A DNA stretch of 64,000 nucleotides from Sinohyriopsis cumingii (GCA_028554795.2 CM068831.1:66811982-66875981); one strand, 5' to 3'; shown: positions 29,484 to 43,915, counted from the first letter of the stretch. Notes: generated by a model from the sequence alone, not told the origin. Translations and numbers: made by a program.

Positions 29484-30273
29484 CTCTCCATATTTTAGTA
29501 AATCATTGCGGATGTTTTGTTTAGCCATTTGAGTTGCTCCGCTATCGGGTCTTTGTCGTAGCCTCGGTTAATCAAATGTTCCAATATCTCTTCAGATCGT
29601 TTTGGGAATGTTTCATGGTTGGAACAGGTACTGCGTATCCTAAATGCCTGGCTATATGGGATGTTCCGAATACACTGTTTTGGATGATAACTGGTTGGGA
29701 GGAGATACTGGTGTTCTTCGGTTGGTTTTTGAGTAAATGTCTATATGAGGTTTGTTTTATACCGGTCTGGCTATTTGGTACAGGAACATTTATTTGGAAC
29801 TGGGGACCTCTGCTGTGAATTTTATTGAAGGATGGAAGCTGTTTCCACTTAATATGAAATCATCTAGATTTTCTCTGCCATGTTGCCACTTCATTTATAT
29901 ATCATTGACGAAGTGTACCCACTGGTATATTGTAAGGTTCACTGATGCTAAAAGTTGACCCTCCAGTTTTCCCATAAAATATTAGCTTACGAATCCACCA
30001 TTCTTGTACCCATTGCGGTTCTATTGATTTGGATGTAGGTTTATTCATTAAATTCAATGTTTTTCAGTCTTGGGACAAGCTACATGAGTTGAGCTAGGAA
30101 GTGATTGGGCGGATTGTCTACAGTTCTAGTTTCCCATGCTTACTACATACCTACATGCCTGTATCCCTTCGTTGTGCGGTATTTGGCTATATAAAAATGT
30201 GACATCTGTGGAAACAAGCAATGTATCTGGCAGTAATGGTTCGCTTGATGTGCATGTTATGAAGCAATCTGTC

Positions 30274-30276
<3 letters not shown>

Positions 30277-30318
<42 letters not shown>
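30277..30318. repeat. (TA)n microsatellite
   Basis: About 21 perfect TA units. Confidence 0.95.
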
Positions 30319-30319
<1 letters not shown>

Positions 30320-30626
30320 GTAGCCGTGTTCCCAACTACAAAAGAAGGTTAAGAAAAATCGTTTTAGAAGCGAAAATGTTGCTGGATGAATATCTTTATT
30401 TCTTAATTTTATGACTTGTTATTTCACTGGTTAGGATTAAAGTTTTACAAAGTACGTTCATTCAAGACGAGTGCTATGTTAATGACACCGGTTTAATATA
30501 AATAGTATACGAATATTCAGGGATATTTGCAAGCAGTGCTATTAAACGTCGAATCGAGATTTTAATTTTATATTGACAGTTTTAGATTTTCTTTTTGAGG
30601 TCTTAAATTTATATTTGTATGGACTT

Positions 30627-30761
30627 TTATTCAACACCCAATGAGTTCCGAGCCATACATGTCATTGTACCACTGTGAAGAGAGGGCTGGAAGTTTTCTA
30701 TGTGAACTTTGTCTGGAGGTAGGTTAGATGAACCTGGTGGCAAATGATTCTGTCCCATCGG
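30627..30761 (-). CDS. Ig-domain exon, second half (probable last exon)
   Basis: The splice acceptor ATATTTCAG precedes 30761. The exon starts in phase 0, like the other second-half exons here, and encodes PPDKVHIENFQP and GTMTCMARNSLG, the F-strand cysteine and following turn of an Ig domain. The frame ends with TAA at 30627-30629. Alternatively a weak donor (G/GTGTTG) ten bases before the stop would end it in phase 1 like its sisters. The partner first-half exon is 31113-31234. Confidence 0.55.
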   Translation of the reverse strand, partial: PMGQNHLPPGSSNLPPDKVHIENFQPSLHSGTMTCMARNSLGVE

Positions 30762-31112
30762 CTGAAATATATTCAACACAACAAATTTACTACTTTGCAA
30801 AATGGAATAGACAGATTATTTGTTATTAAACGAAACTAAACAAATCATTGTTTTGTTGTTTTCGCGTATTTTGACAACGTCAGGAAATAAAAGCAGGCCG
30901 AGCAAAAAACACAGCAGCGCTATATAAATTCGTGAAAGAAACTTTAGGAGATGTATGCCTGTGCGATTTATTGTGTACCTTTTTCCGCAGTAAACAATAT
31001 ACAAATGAAAACATTGTCAAATATAATTCGAATTCTTTGCAGATTTTGTGCGTTAATATTTGATAAGTAATCATTAATTTCTGAAACGGGGAAGTTAGTC
31101 TGCCATACTCAC

Positions 31113-31234
31113 ATCCGTAAAGCTCCAGAGGATAGTGGGCTCCGGGTATCCTCTAACATGGCATACGACATCGAGTTGGTGGGTTGTAACAGGGTGGGCT
31201 GGGGATGTGGTCACTTGGGAAACACGAGTTGTTT
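31113..31234 (-). CDS. Ig-domain exon, first half
   Basis: The exon is 122 nt, acceptor TTTTGTAG, donor GTGAGT, phase 1 in and phase 0 out. It encodes QLDVVCHVRGYPEPTILWSF, the B-strand cysteine and C-strand tryptophan of an Ig-like domain. It matches the phase pattern of 41614-41756 and 46979-47109, so it belongs to the same multi-Ig gene. Confidence 0.75.
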
Positions 31235-32730
31235 CTACAAAAGATATGTATCTAAATCAGAAGAAAGAGTTGTATTTTCAAATGTTTGAAAAATATGACT
31301 TATTTTAAACTTTATTTTCCTTTAGCTAGGGCCGGGGGTAGGTGGGCATATCGATAATAAAATACGAAGACTGTTTTCTACCAGCCATACAATTTGTCTC
31401 CTTTTAAAATTGAAAAATGTTTAGTTCATCACATAAGGTGACGCAGTCTAATCAAGCAACGGATTACTCTTTCACTATTACTAACTAATTGAGTCAGCTG
31501 CTATTGTATCCTGTTGCAGTCACTAAAAACTATATTTGTTCTTTCATATTCCAAAGTGATTTTCTTATCAGAAAAGAATGTTATTTCCATTAAAACATAA
31601 ATAGATAATAAACTATTGAGATCATCCTCGTGGCTTTTATTGCGAATGAGAAAGCAGAGAGGATTGATTTGCCTCGTTGAGTTTCAGTGCAGATATGAAA
31701 TAAAACAGCCTATGGTGAACTTTCAGTGTTGTGTTATGGTTAGTGATCCTGACGCATGTGAATTTACTAATAATGCACTGATTTTCGCGGCAATAGCAGA
31801 AAGGTGAAAGGAATGTGTAAGAAATTAATTAATGTAGATATGCCTTTTAGTTAGAAGATCCGTCACATAACTATAATAACATGAGCATGTGGGCAGAGGT
31901 GTTGAACAAGACAGTGAGTAGGCCAATCGTATAAAACGCATTCTTTCGGTGATGGAGTAAAACGTTAAATTGTTCAAAGGGATTATGACAATTATTTCCT
32001 TTCATACGGTTTGGTAGTGCGATCTGCCTCTCACTGCTTGATACATATATACACGTAATGTTAAATATTCTTTCTTACCAGCTGTCCAATTTGTATCTTG
32101 ACCAATTTCATGATCAAGTTAGTGTATAGCATTTTAAATGGACTATCATTTACCGTTTACATTTCGATCTATTTATTATATTTATAATCTAGGCTCTTGA
32201 ACAGCAATCACTAAAAATGTGTATGTCTTCTGTCCTTATCAATAATCTAAATACTAAACCTACGTGGAATATTACATAAGTATATAAGTTTCGTATTTAT
32301 TAACAACTTCACGAATGGATTGACATATTTAATCAATCGATAAAAGTCGAGATTACTTTATCATGAAAACTGTCTTAATACAACTTTGTTGAACGATTCC
32401 TGGATGCTTCTGTTCTTTTCTTATTTTATATTTCTCTTTTTTCTCAGTTTCTCTTCCGGATGGAAGACGGATCACTGTAGTATCTTTTTTTCTTCTTTTC
32501 TTCTTTATGTTTTCTTTGATAATTTCTCTTTGGGAGAATCAAGTATCAAAGACATTTATTATAACACTATAATATTCATCAATGAATCGGACAAAATTCA
32601 GTTTTCTCGCAACTGTATATACATGTTTTGTTACTTTCCTATCACACATGAATACTTATCTTCTGAGTTTTTTTTCCCATAGATCTTATCATTTCCTTCA
32701 GTTCGATACTTCTATGACTTAACAAAGCCA
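31235..32730. other. Intron sequence without recognised content
   Basis: Part of the 9.2-kb intron between Ig exons at 31234 and 40394. AT-rich, no gene seen. The open frame at 31616-31807 has no recognisable features. Confidence 0.5.
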
Positions 32731-32734
32731 GCAT

Positions 32735-32805
32735 ATACTTGCCTCCGTGTATAGCCTATCTAGTGCCGAAAAAATGGCGTTAAACCCCAAACAACAACAA
32801 CAATT
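32735..32805 (+). mobile_element. SINE 3' tail fragment
   Basis: GTATAGCCTATCTAGTGCCG, then AAAATGGCGTTAAACCCC and CAACAACAACAA match the tail of the SINE at 29240-29483. Confidence 0.75.
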
Positions 32806-33429
32806 TTTCTACATCTTTATATTGTGTGTTGCTTCGTACCATATGGTCGACTACATATTCTTATCCAAATATATAACCCCCTGCGAGTCCGGGGTTGTAG
32901 AATTGGCCCGACGTGCTTCACTACGTGTCGTAAGAGGCGACTAAGTAGAGGCAACCTGTTTGCCGTGCGTTTTGACCCCTGTCGGGGGAGGAAAGGATCC
33001 TGGTAGTTGAGCAGAGGCTTTCCATGCAATACACTACTTTGGCTTCTACTTCTTCTAGACGTGTGGTTGGGATGGGCCATGTCTCAACTAATAGGCTGGT
33101 AACGTCGAGCCCTAGAAAGTCTTTATTTACTCCCTCAGCTTCTTTATCTTTCTCCTTGTATCTCTCTTGATACCACCGTTGCCCCTATAGTAAATTCCTT
33201 TATCTTTCCCTTTCCCAAGTCTTAGAAGACGGTGGCTTAACGGGTCAATCGGGAGGTATTTTTACCGACCCTAGAAGGTGGTGACTTCACGGGTCGATCA
33301 AAGGTAATTTTATCAACTGAGTATGGCATCTGTGTATCCCTCGCACTTGAAAAGTGTCCCCTTGTTGGGCTCCATGGTGGGCCGGGAGCACGGGTGCTGA
33401 ATGTTAATTAAAACCAACATGTATTTTTC

Positions 33430-34612
33430 CAAAACAATCAAAATAAACGAACGAAAACTCTATCTGACTCGGATGACGAACCATGTAGTGTGGAGTCATT
33501 TCCACGCTTCATGGTCATAAAGTCTAAAGATGCCATAAAACCGATTTCAGCACTATCTCCGTTTGTGATCGAAAAGACAATCACAGGATCGATTAGTACG
33601 CGAAAAAGCGTCAAAAATGAGATTGGGTTGCCTTTTTGAGTGTGAGCGACGAGGTCAGACAGACAATATCAAGAAATGGAAACTTTCTTTGATATTCCAG
33701 TGACCTCATTCGCTCACATCACACTCACTACTTCTAAAGGCGTGATTCGCTGTCGTGACTTGGCTGAAGTCACCGACACAGATATCATTGAAGGAATGAA
33801 AAATGAAGGTGTCACTGCAGACCGTCGAATACGTATTAAACGTAATAATAATCTGCAGGGCACCAACACCATTGTACTCACCTTCAACAAACCAACTGTA
33901 CCCAAAGTGGTTAAGGTTAGCATTTTGCAAGTGAAGGTCGAGATTTACATCCCAAACCCCCCTCGGTGCTGTAAGTGTCAGAAATTCGGTCATCACGAAG
34001 ACCGTTGCTCAAAAAGCTAAATATGTGGCCGATGCGGAGACAATTCTCACCAGGAATCTGCTGTAGAACAGCTCCGTATTGTGTCAACTATGGAAAGGAG
34101 CACCACGCCAATTCCAAGGATTGTGATATCTGGAAACAAGAGAAATTCCAAGGATTGTGAAACTTGGAAACAAGAGAAGGAAATACAAAGGGTAAAATGT
34201 ACATCTAACATACCCTTTCCAGAAGCCAGAAAACTCGTTCAGGCCAAAATTACCCATCCTGGCCCATCCTTCTCTACTGTAGTGAAATCACAATCCGAAA
34301 GCAAAAGGAGCTCAAACACAAACCGAAACACCCGATTCAACACCAAGCTCAAACATCCCCCATTACAAAGCACAGAAAAACATGACATCTACTCAGACTA
34401 CTTTCAATAATACCCAACCACCGAAATCACCAAGGAATAAAAACAAATCTCATGGAAAAAGGCAACAAAAGGGCTCAGATGACCCCATCAAACTCTATAA
34501 CAGGTTTGGAGACATTAAAAACATGAATGCAGACGACACTGCTCCATGCACTCAAAGTAGCTCCAGACCTACAAACATAAAATTCACCTCCGTACTTCCT
34601 CCAGAGAAATAA
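33430..34612 (+). pseudogene. LINE C ORF1 with CCHC knuckles
   Basis: The clearest part, 33676-34020, ends in RCCKCQKFGHHEDRCSKS, a CCHC knuckle. Further cysteines follow in another frame (ICGRCGDNSHQES; YCVNYGKEHHANSKDCDIW, with one Cys replaced). The block WKQEKEIQRVKCTSNIPFPE is typical of ORF1 in Jockey/I-type LINEs. Several stops and frame changes. Confidence 0.75.
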
Positions 34613-34674
34613 CCACACAAATTGCCTCCGCGAAAGGTCTAACCTAGCTCCACAATCTTAAGATTAAACATATA

Positions 34675-37600
34675 ATGACGAACACAATCATACAATGGAG
34701 ATTTCGAGGACTTAAAGTCAACTACCATGATATTCTTCTGCTTTTAAGCGAACATAATCATGCAGTGCTATGCCTTCAGGAAACTTTCTTGAACAATACA
34801 GATCACATCACACTTAAAAACTACTCCCTGTTTAACACCTACTCCCAAAATGTTGATAGGGACTCAGGAGTAGTTTCTGTTATTGTAAACAACAGAGCCC
34901 CTCATAGCGTCATCCCTTTAACTACAAATTTGCAAGCCATTGCTGTAACCGTCACGCTACATCGAGTGATTACATTTTGATCTATTTATTTACCACCAAA
35001 CACTAACGTAGTACCAAACGAATTAGATAATCTTGTTCAATAGCTTCCCGCGCCATTTGTTTTACTCGGGGATTTTAATGCCCATAACATTTTATGGGGA
35101 TCAAATCATATAAGTGATAGAGTTCACAAAGTTGATGACTTTATTTCTAGACACGATCTGTGTCTATATAAAACCAAAACACCGACATATTTACACCCAG
35201 GCACGGGTACATACACATGCATCGATTTGACAATTTGTTCTCCTTCGCTGCTTTTGGACTATGAATGGAAGTTCGCTCGCTGATGACCTTCACAGCAGTG
35301 ATCACTTTCCAATCTCCCTTGTAAATATTAACTCTACAATTGATGACGTAATTCCACACTGGAATTTAAAGAAGGCCGACTGGGCTAAGTTTGAAACACT
35401 GTAAAACTAAGATCAATGAGGATACAATTTTCAATGCTAATGACCTTAGCATTTTACATCTATTTTAACCGAGATTGCAGAGTAATCCATTCCCATGTCC
35501 TCACCAAACTCTAAAAGAACCCCAAAATCTTGGACCACTAAGGAATGTAAGGAAGCCATTGACGCCCGAAAACTAAATATCGTATTGTCCAGGCCTAAGC
35601 TAGACGTACAGTCAAAGAAAGTAAACGAGCATCATGGAAGAAATATGTTTCTACTTTAAACTCTCGTTCCTCTGTTAAGAATGTTTGGGACACGATCCGC
35701 AAAATAAACGGAAAGAGAAACCACAATTCTTTCCGACATATGAAACTGAACAATAACAATTTTAGTTCAAAACTTGACATAGCAAATGTTCTTGCTGACA
35801 CATTCTCTAAAAATTCCTCATCATCTAATTATTCAGAAGCCTTCCAAAAATTGAAAACTCAAAAAGCAAAGTCACGTTTAAAATTCACATCCAACAACTG
35901 GGAAACTTATAACCAAGTGTTCTCACTATCAGAGCTGATCGAGGCTTTAGACAAGGCCCATGATACATCCGCTGGGTCTGACGAAATACATTACAAGTTT
36001 TTAAAACACCTTCCAGAATCATCATATAACATCTCTTTTGAAACTCTTCATTGATTTATGGATTACTGGTCATCTACCTAAGATTTGGAAAGAAGTAACA
36101 GTATGCCAGTTCCCAAACCAGGTAAATATAGCGAAGATCCTACCAACTATCGACCTATTGCACTCACAAGCTGTGTGTGCAAAACAATGGAACGAATGAT
36201 CAATTCTCGCTCGGCTTGTATGGTACCTGGAAACTAACAATTTAATATCTCCTTTCCAAAGTGGCTTTCGTTCTGGACGGTGCATCAATGATCATCTGGT
36301 TAGACTGGAAACATTTATTCGCGACGACGCATTTATCAAGAAAGAACATTTAATAGCGGTTTTCTTCGATTTAGAAAAGGCCTATGCCATAACATGGAAG
36401 TACGGGATACTAAATGACTGCACGATCTGGGTCTAAAAGGGCGTCTGCCCTCTTTCATATCCAACTTTCTCTCAGACAGAGAATTCAAGGTACAAGTGGG
36501 CACTACTCTCACAGATCTGCACGAGCAAGAGATGGGTGTGCCCCAGGGCAGTATTTTATATGTGACGCTTTTCAATATCAAAATTAATAGCCTCACCAAG
36601 TGTTTGACTCCTGGTGTTTATTGCTAGCTATATGTTGATGATTTTCTAATATATTATCGAATAAAGCACATGCATACAATTAAAAGACAACTACAGCAAA
36701 ATATAAACAAGGTTCAAAATTGGGCTAGTACGAACGGCTTCAAATGCTCGAAATCAAAAACGGTATGCATGCATTTCTGTCAGTTATGACGACACGAAGA
36801 TGAACCTAAAGTTACGCTGGACGGATCACCTATTCCAGTTGATGAGGAAAAAAAATTAGGTATTTTATTTGACATAAAACTGACTTTTATTCCACACCTA
36901 AAGAACTTGAAAGCTAAATGCTTAAAAGCACTTGACCTACTTAAAGTAGCAGCACACACTGACTCGGGTGCTGATAGAAAATTCATCATGAATTTATATA
37001 GAACGTTTATTCGCTCCAAACTGGATTATGTTTACGTTGTGTATGGTTCAGCCAGAACGTCATATCTTAAAATGTTTGATCCAATTCATAATCAGGAAAT
37101 AAGACTGGCTCTAGGAACATTTAAAACATCCCCGTGTGAAAGCCTTCTAGCTGAAGCGAACGAACCACCGTTAACACATCGTAGAGAAAGGCTTTCCATA
37201 CAGTATACTCTCAAATTAAAATCAAACCCTGTGAATCCTGCTTCGTCGGCTGTTTTTCAACGCAAATAGAAAACCTTATACGAAAATAAACCAAACGACA
37301 TGCCTTCCTTTGGCATTAGAATATCATCCAGTCTTGACAGTACAAAAATAGATCTTTCTAAAATTCAGAAAACGTCCATCTCCGAAACACCACACTGGCT
37401 ACTTGAACAACCAAAAGTACTTTTTACGCTACACGATGGAAAAAATCTGAGACAAACCCTTCTGTCTTTCACAACTCTTACCATGAACTTCTCACCTAAT
37501 TTAAAAACTACACAAGAATTTACACCGATGGATCATAGGATGAGGAAAAGGCTGCTGCAGCCTTCGTTTGTGGAAATCGCACAACGCAAGTTCGCTTACC

Positions 37601-38293
37601 AAATGGAACATCAATTTTTAGCCGAAATCAGTGGAGTAGACCTTGCTCTGCAACGTATAGAAAACAAACATATTTTAAACAGCATCATCTTCTCCGACTC
37701 ACTATCAGTAGTTCAGTCGCAACACAATAGAAAACTGAAGAATCCATTATTGAAAAACATACTCGTCGAAAATACCGAGCTGAGTGTCTCCCACAATATA
37801 ATATAATGTTGGTTACAAGCCATGTTGGTATTAAAAGTAACAAAAAAGCGGGTCGCGCTGCTAAAATGGCCCTTATTCAAGAAACATCTGATTTTAAAAT
37901 ACCGTATACTAATTTTAAACCTAGTGTCAGAAGGTCATTACGTCAGAAGTGGCATGTAACATGGAGTGAATAACAAACTTCATGCAATCAAGCAATCTCT
38001 AGGAGAATGGACTCCTTCCTATAGAACCGTGCGTGGGGAGGAGGTAGTCATTGCAAGAATCCGAATTGGTCATACTTATATCACCCACTCCCACAATCTA
38101 AAATGTGAAGACCCACCAGAGTGCGTTTCTTGCAATGAACACTGGTAAGCACTTTATGATAGAGTGTTTTGACCTGCAACATACGCGCGATCAGTATTAC
38201 AATGTGCATGACATGAAGGAACTGTTTGATACTATAAACATCACTCGTATTATAGAGTTCCCGAAAGCAGTGAATATTTACTCTAAAATCTAA
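34675..38293 (+). pseudogene. LINE C ORF2: endonuclease, RT, RNase H relic
   Basis: The endonuclease (34675 to about 35400) shows CLQETFLNN, GDFNAHNILW and HSSDHFP. RT (about 35740-36700) shows FFDLEKAYA, GVPQGSIL and YVDDFLI, so the catalytic Asp pair is kept here, unlike copy B. RNase H remnants (AEISGVDLALQ, SDSLSVVQS) lie at about 37500-37730. The end carries RIGHTYITHSHNL and CVSCN near 38060-38140. Broken by more than ten stops or frame changes. Confidence 0.82.
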
Positions 38294-38509
38294 CTTGTAT
38301 GCTATCACCTTGTGCAGTTTTATGTTATACCGTCCCTTTTTTAATACCTTTTCATCATTTACATCCCCCGTTGATCGGGAAGCTTTATTTTTCACCGTTA
38401 CCATCTTATCGTTTTTATTTCAACTATATGGTTTTGATATCGCTGGTCGATATGAGACTTTTTATAATTTTTAAAAGATTATACACATACCATTTTGTTT
38501 AATCTGTTC

Positions 38510-40031
<1,522 letters not shown>

Positions 40032-40393
40032 AGAACTGAATGTCGACAAGTAGAGGACACGTGTAACAGCCGTTAACCAAATAGATAAGTACATGTAATA
40101 ATGAATATTATTAAACTATTTTTAATCAATGAATGAATCGTTGTTCTTACATATCAAATACATACGTCATGCACAGACAACGTGAATTGTATCAAAATAA
40201 ATTAAGTCATGATATCACAAGTATTTTCTTTTCGACAGGATGCTTTAGCGAAACTTACATGTTTCGTTTTAATTAAGTATGCATGGCTCGTCAATCCGAC
40301 TCACCGCCAATATTATCTCATTCAGTCAAATATATTTAACAGTGTTGTGTTATTATTGTCGGTCATAATATAACTCTTGATTTCTATAGTTAC

Positions 40394-40541
40394 CTTCTTT
40401 AACGGACACCCAAACAGAAGCTGCCGACGCTAAACCATTTTTAGATACAATGCAAATGTAATTGCCGACCTCAGCTCCATCCATAAATTCAATCTTTAGA
40501 CCCAAACCCCTCGCATTAACATTTGGAGGCAAAACTGAACC
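40394..40541 (-). CDS. Ig-domain exon, second half
   Basis: 148 nt, acceptor TATCATTCCAG, donor G/GTAACT, phase 0 in and phase 1 out. It encodes MDGAEVGNYICIVSKNGLAS, the conserved G-x-Y-x-C signature of an Ig F strand, and ends SVWVSVKE. It pairs with 41614-41756 and is clearly paralogous to 44653-44815 (EVGNYTCIISKDG), including the acceptor sequence ATTCCAG and the first codons (GS-LPP). Confidence 0.85.
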
Positions 40542-41499
40542 CTGGAATGATAAAATATGTAAGTTTGAAGGCCTCTTCTTTCTGCGAAAATTAGACTTGA
40601 AACAACACGTGGTTATGCTATGCGTACTTGTATAACGTTATCATATGTAGTAGAGAAATTATGTACATTTGATGAAAAAATATAAAACAATGGATCAGTT
40701 AAAATTTTGTAGTGAATAGATAGTTAATTATTTTGAATATCTTAGAACGAACAATTAAGAAGTGTGTATACATTTTAGCATTGTTATGGAGGTGTGTCGA
40801 TATTTTGATGTAATATGTGATGTAGTTAATTAAAATGATTGCAGTGTATACAAGTATGCTGGAATCTTGTCGACGGAATTATTATGTCATATATTTACCT
40901 AAATATCTGCAGTTATGTATGCACTTAAGTTGCGGATCATGTAGGAAAATAAAGAAACACGGATAGAAACATTTATTTTCATTGATTTTGTTCTATTACA
41001 AAATTTTAATATTTTGTCGCATTTTAAGTTGACAACCTAATCCCCATTAAATGTTCCAAAGTCTAAATGAAAGCTTGATATATTTGGTTCTGCTAATGTT
41101 TTGTTACAATTCATTGGATTTTGGCTTAATATTTGCTATAAACATTATTAGTGTATCCTTCGTGCCGCAAGGTGTTAGCTTGAATCTTGTAAAATGGGAA
41201 TACATGCAAAGTATGTCCAGTGTTATCTAACTGGAATTTTCGGCGAGTTTGGGTTGCCTTTATAGTTAGTTAATAATTCTGTTGCCTTGCGTAGTTTTTT
41301 CCCTTACGTTCTAAGTTCTTGTCTAATCATCCCCAGACATGTAGTAAATTTAAAAAAGAAAAAGAGATGCAATTCAAATCCACTTTGCATCAAATATATT
41401 ACGATTTTCTTGAAAGCTTTTGTGCAAATAACACGGATATTGTAATTGTCTAATTTATATTTATTGTATTAGTATGTTTTACTAGCCATGCTACCGTAA

Positions 41500-41500
<1 letters not shown>
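40542..41500. other. Intron sequence, AT-rich
   Basis: Between paired Ig exons. No other feature recognised. Confidence 0.5.

Positions 41501-41541
<41 letters not shown>
41501..41541. repeat. (ATT)n microsatellite
   Basis: About 13 ATT units. Confidence 0.95.
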
Positions 41542-41542
<1 letters not shown>

Positions 41543-41613
41543 AATAGTAGTAGTAAATGTCATTGTTACATCTAAGTGATTAACCTTTTAAATTCAAACA
41601 TCTTTCCGCTTAC

Positions 41614-41756
41614 CCCGTTAAACTGCCATGTATTGGTGACGTCATTCCTCTGTGAATGACAGTCAATCAATGCTGAATCATGGAGGACCAGTACCATTTT
41701 CCCACTAATTATCGGGCGATTTGCGTCAAAAGTAAGAATTCCAAGGGGCGAGTTTG
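41614..41756 (-). CDS. Ig-domain exon, first half
   Basis: 143 nt, acceptor CTTTTCAG, donor GTAAGC, phase 1 in and phase 0 out. It encodes ANRPIISGKMVLVL, then DSALIDCHSQRND and TWQFNG, giving the B-strand Cys and C-strand Trp of an Ig domain. Confidence 0.82.
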
Positions 41757-43157
41757 CTGAAAAGCAAATCTGATTGTTGCTCTAGTGTGTCTGCTGAACT
41801 CAAATCACTAGGAAAAACAAGCGTTGACGGATGTCCACGTTTCTTAGCGGTAACGAAAGCGATTTGCAATAGAGGTTTTTTTTTATATGCTATGCAAGCA
41901 TTTTACCAGGTTTTCGTTTTTATTATTTATTTATGTATGAGAGGGTTCTAGGCATGAGAGAACGCATGACTTAAATATATCTATCTATCATCGGAATTTT
42001 AGCTTGCCATCCTCATAGTGTGGCCCCGTTACAGTCCCCCCCCCCTTACCTGTCGGGTAAATTAGCAGTATTCCGACAAGTAATTTCTTTTCCAATGGTT
42101 CTTGGGCAATTGATGTGAAAACTGGCCGCCGAATAGTTGATGCTAATTGTAAAACAAAAAGAAAAAAACCAATTGTCTTAGACAACCAGCAAAGAGCAAT
42201 TTTGCGCAATAACTTTGTGGGCTTTTCTGGACCAGTCAGAATCACATAAGGTGATTTACTGTTTTTTTTAATATAAATCTTCAGCTGTGTTCTTTTGCTA
42301 TAAACACTTGTCTGCGTGGCCTATATCGACCACCTTTACGCAATTTTTGCATAACGAACATAGCAAATGTTTCCCATAACTAATTGTGTATATGGTCGTA
42401 GAATTTCAATCTTCCCAATTCGTTCCGCATACAAATTGAAACAAAAATTACAAATATCAACTGTTGGGATTTCGTCAAATATTGCATCCTTTTCACAAGG
42501 CATGCACCCATTGTTGGTTGTGATTCTTATTGATACAAGTATCCGTTAGGTCGCTATCTCGTTTTGACAAAGTGGAAGTGATGAAACTGGCAAGATTCCT
42601 TGCATTTGCTCTTGTCGATGGAAATATTTTCTGTGCTTTAGTATTTCATGTTTTTTAGAATTTTCTTAGAGCAAGTTAAAACAAGCATATGTGTAAAAAC
42701 TTTTCATATATTGACAAAAATGTTCGTGAAGGGCGAGGAGAAAAGAAGAAAGTACCTAAATTTTGATCTTAAACAATGTCCTTCTCAGGTGACAATACAA
42801 CACATGCGGTGACAAACACACACACACACACGTGTAAGACAATACGTATTATACTATTCGACATAATTAAAATGTCCAAACTAAGCGATAAGAACAAAAG
42901 AACACGAAAAGACTACATTAAAGAATGTATCTATTATAGGATTGATGATCCTGTTTTGGAATTTATTGTTTACCTAAGCACTCACAAAATAAATAAAGTC
43001 GGAAGGATTTTATGTCAACTTTTACAATTTATAATTTGATAAAGTTTTCCGTCATCATTTAATTTCATTTTGATTCATTTTCAGTCGTCTATTCAGCATT
43101 CGATTTCCGGTAGCTCGCAGGTTTCTTCATTAGCCTCTTAACACTAGGCCAGAATTG
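41757..43157. other. Intron sequence with a possible exon relic near 42110
   Basis: Minus-strand sequence at about 42045-42120 has an acceptor-like GGCGGCCAG, a donor-like G/GTAAGG and an open frame FTSIAQEPLEKKLLVGILLI that resembles the start of the 41614-41756 exon, but lacks the Cys and Trp. Otherwise AT-rich; short CA repeat near 42820. Confidence 0.35.
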
Positions 43158-43410
43158 ACCGCTCCGGTGACCTAGTGGTAAGAGCGTCCGTCTGGGATGC
43201 AGGAGATCGCGAGGTCGAATGCCGGCCGAGTCATAACAAAGACTTCTAAATATGATACTAACAGCTGCCTCGTTAGGCCCTCAGCATTAAGAGGTTAGTG
43301 TTAGGACTGGTCGGTCTGGTATCAGGATAATGTGACTCGGTGGGACATGCCACATGTCTGCCGCTTGATGCATCTGTGTATGATAGCAGTATAAAGTGTC
43401 ACCCTGCAAA
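43158..43410 (+). mobile_element. tRNA-derived SINE (second family)
   Basis: The head has an A-box-like GACCTAGTGGTAAGAGCG and a degenerate B-box GAGGTCGAATGCC. The body contains AGCATTAAGAGGTTAGTGTT and GTATCAGGATAATGTGACTC. A copy in opposite orientation lies at 44950-45197, sharing head and body. Confidence 0.75.
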
Positions 43411-43774
43411 CATCGTAGCAATAAGATAGTTGAAGCTACATATTAAAAAAATTCAAATGCTACTATTCCAGAATAGCCAAGGATTATTGACGCTAATGTT
43501 GAATAGTGTTGTAGGGTTAAGTGTCATTGCGTGTCATGTGCATACTCTGAAGAAATTGTACTACTTGGTATATTTGCTTCCTTTTCCCAATCATATGTTT
43601 GTGTTTTTCTCTCTTAGCCTCTATCTTGCATCTTACACATGCCTTATCATCAGTTGTATTTGCTTTCTACGTATTTCGATCTTTCACAATCAAAATCGTG
43701 ACCACTTTTCGTATTCTCACCTGCTTGTCATATGACCATGACCTTTATTAACAGCTGGTGGAACATAGTCTAAG

Positions 43775-43915
43775 CTAGTTGTTGTTGTTGTTGTGGGGTT
43801 TAACGCCATTTTTCAGTACACGATAGGCTATACATGGCGGCCAGTATTAATGGTGGAGGAAGAAACCGGTAAAACCCCGGAAAGAACCACCGACCCACGA
43901 GAAAGTCTAAGCTAG
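43775..43915 (-). mobile_element. SINE 3' part, reversed
   Basis: TTGTTGTTGTTGTTGTGGGG then TTTAACGCCATTTTTCAG and GGCTATACATGGCGGCC are the reverse complement of the 29240-29483 SINE tail, followed by the reversed TTCTTTCCGGGG / GGTTCTT body part. Confidence 0.75.

Larger units (their letters stand above)
28600..30340 (-). mobile_element. Decayed Penelope-like element (RT plus GIY-YIG)
   Basis: On the minus strand, 30126-30280 encodes an RT block with STDVTFLYSQIPHNEGI, like the DVxxLYTNIPxxEG box of Penelope-like RTs. About 29800-29960 encodes a later block where the YxDD-type box has decayed to FVNDI. 28855-29151 encodes the linker YWRPKTLKDVLVRAKL with CTCGDKRCMTC. The GIY-YIG remnant NPQYVGET lies at about 28830-28850. 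Stops and frameshifts occur throughout. A SINE splits it at 29240-29483. Confidence 0.75.
32875..38505 (+). mobile_element. Long decayed LINE of the A/B/D family (copy C)
   Basis: It begins with a GC-rich 5' untranslated region (GTCGTAAGAGGCGACTAA near 32930; duplicated motifs around GGTGGCTTAACGGGTC at 33230 and GGTGGTGACTTCACGGGTC at 33278). ORF1, ORF2 and the family 3' end follow, cut short before the AATC tail. The RNase H-like region at 37500-37900 places it, like LINE E, in the RNase H-bearing I-superfamily group, but the proteins are distinct. It lies in the intron of the Ig gene, in the opposite orientation. Confidence 0.85.

Noticed and set aside
30126..30414. Open frames containing Tyr-Ile repeats
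   Set aside because: The repeat part is the (TA)n microsatellite. Only the STDVTFLYSQIPHNEGI part is real and belongs to the Penelope-like RT.
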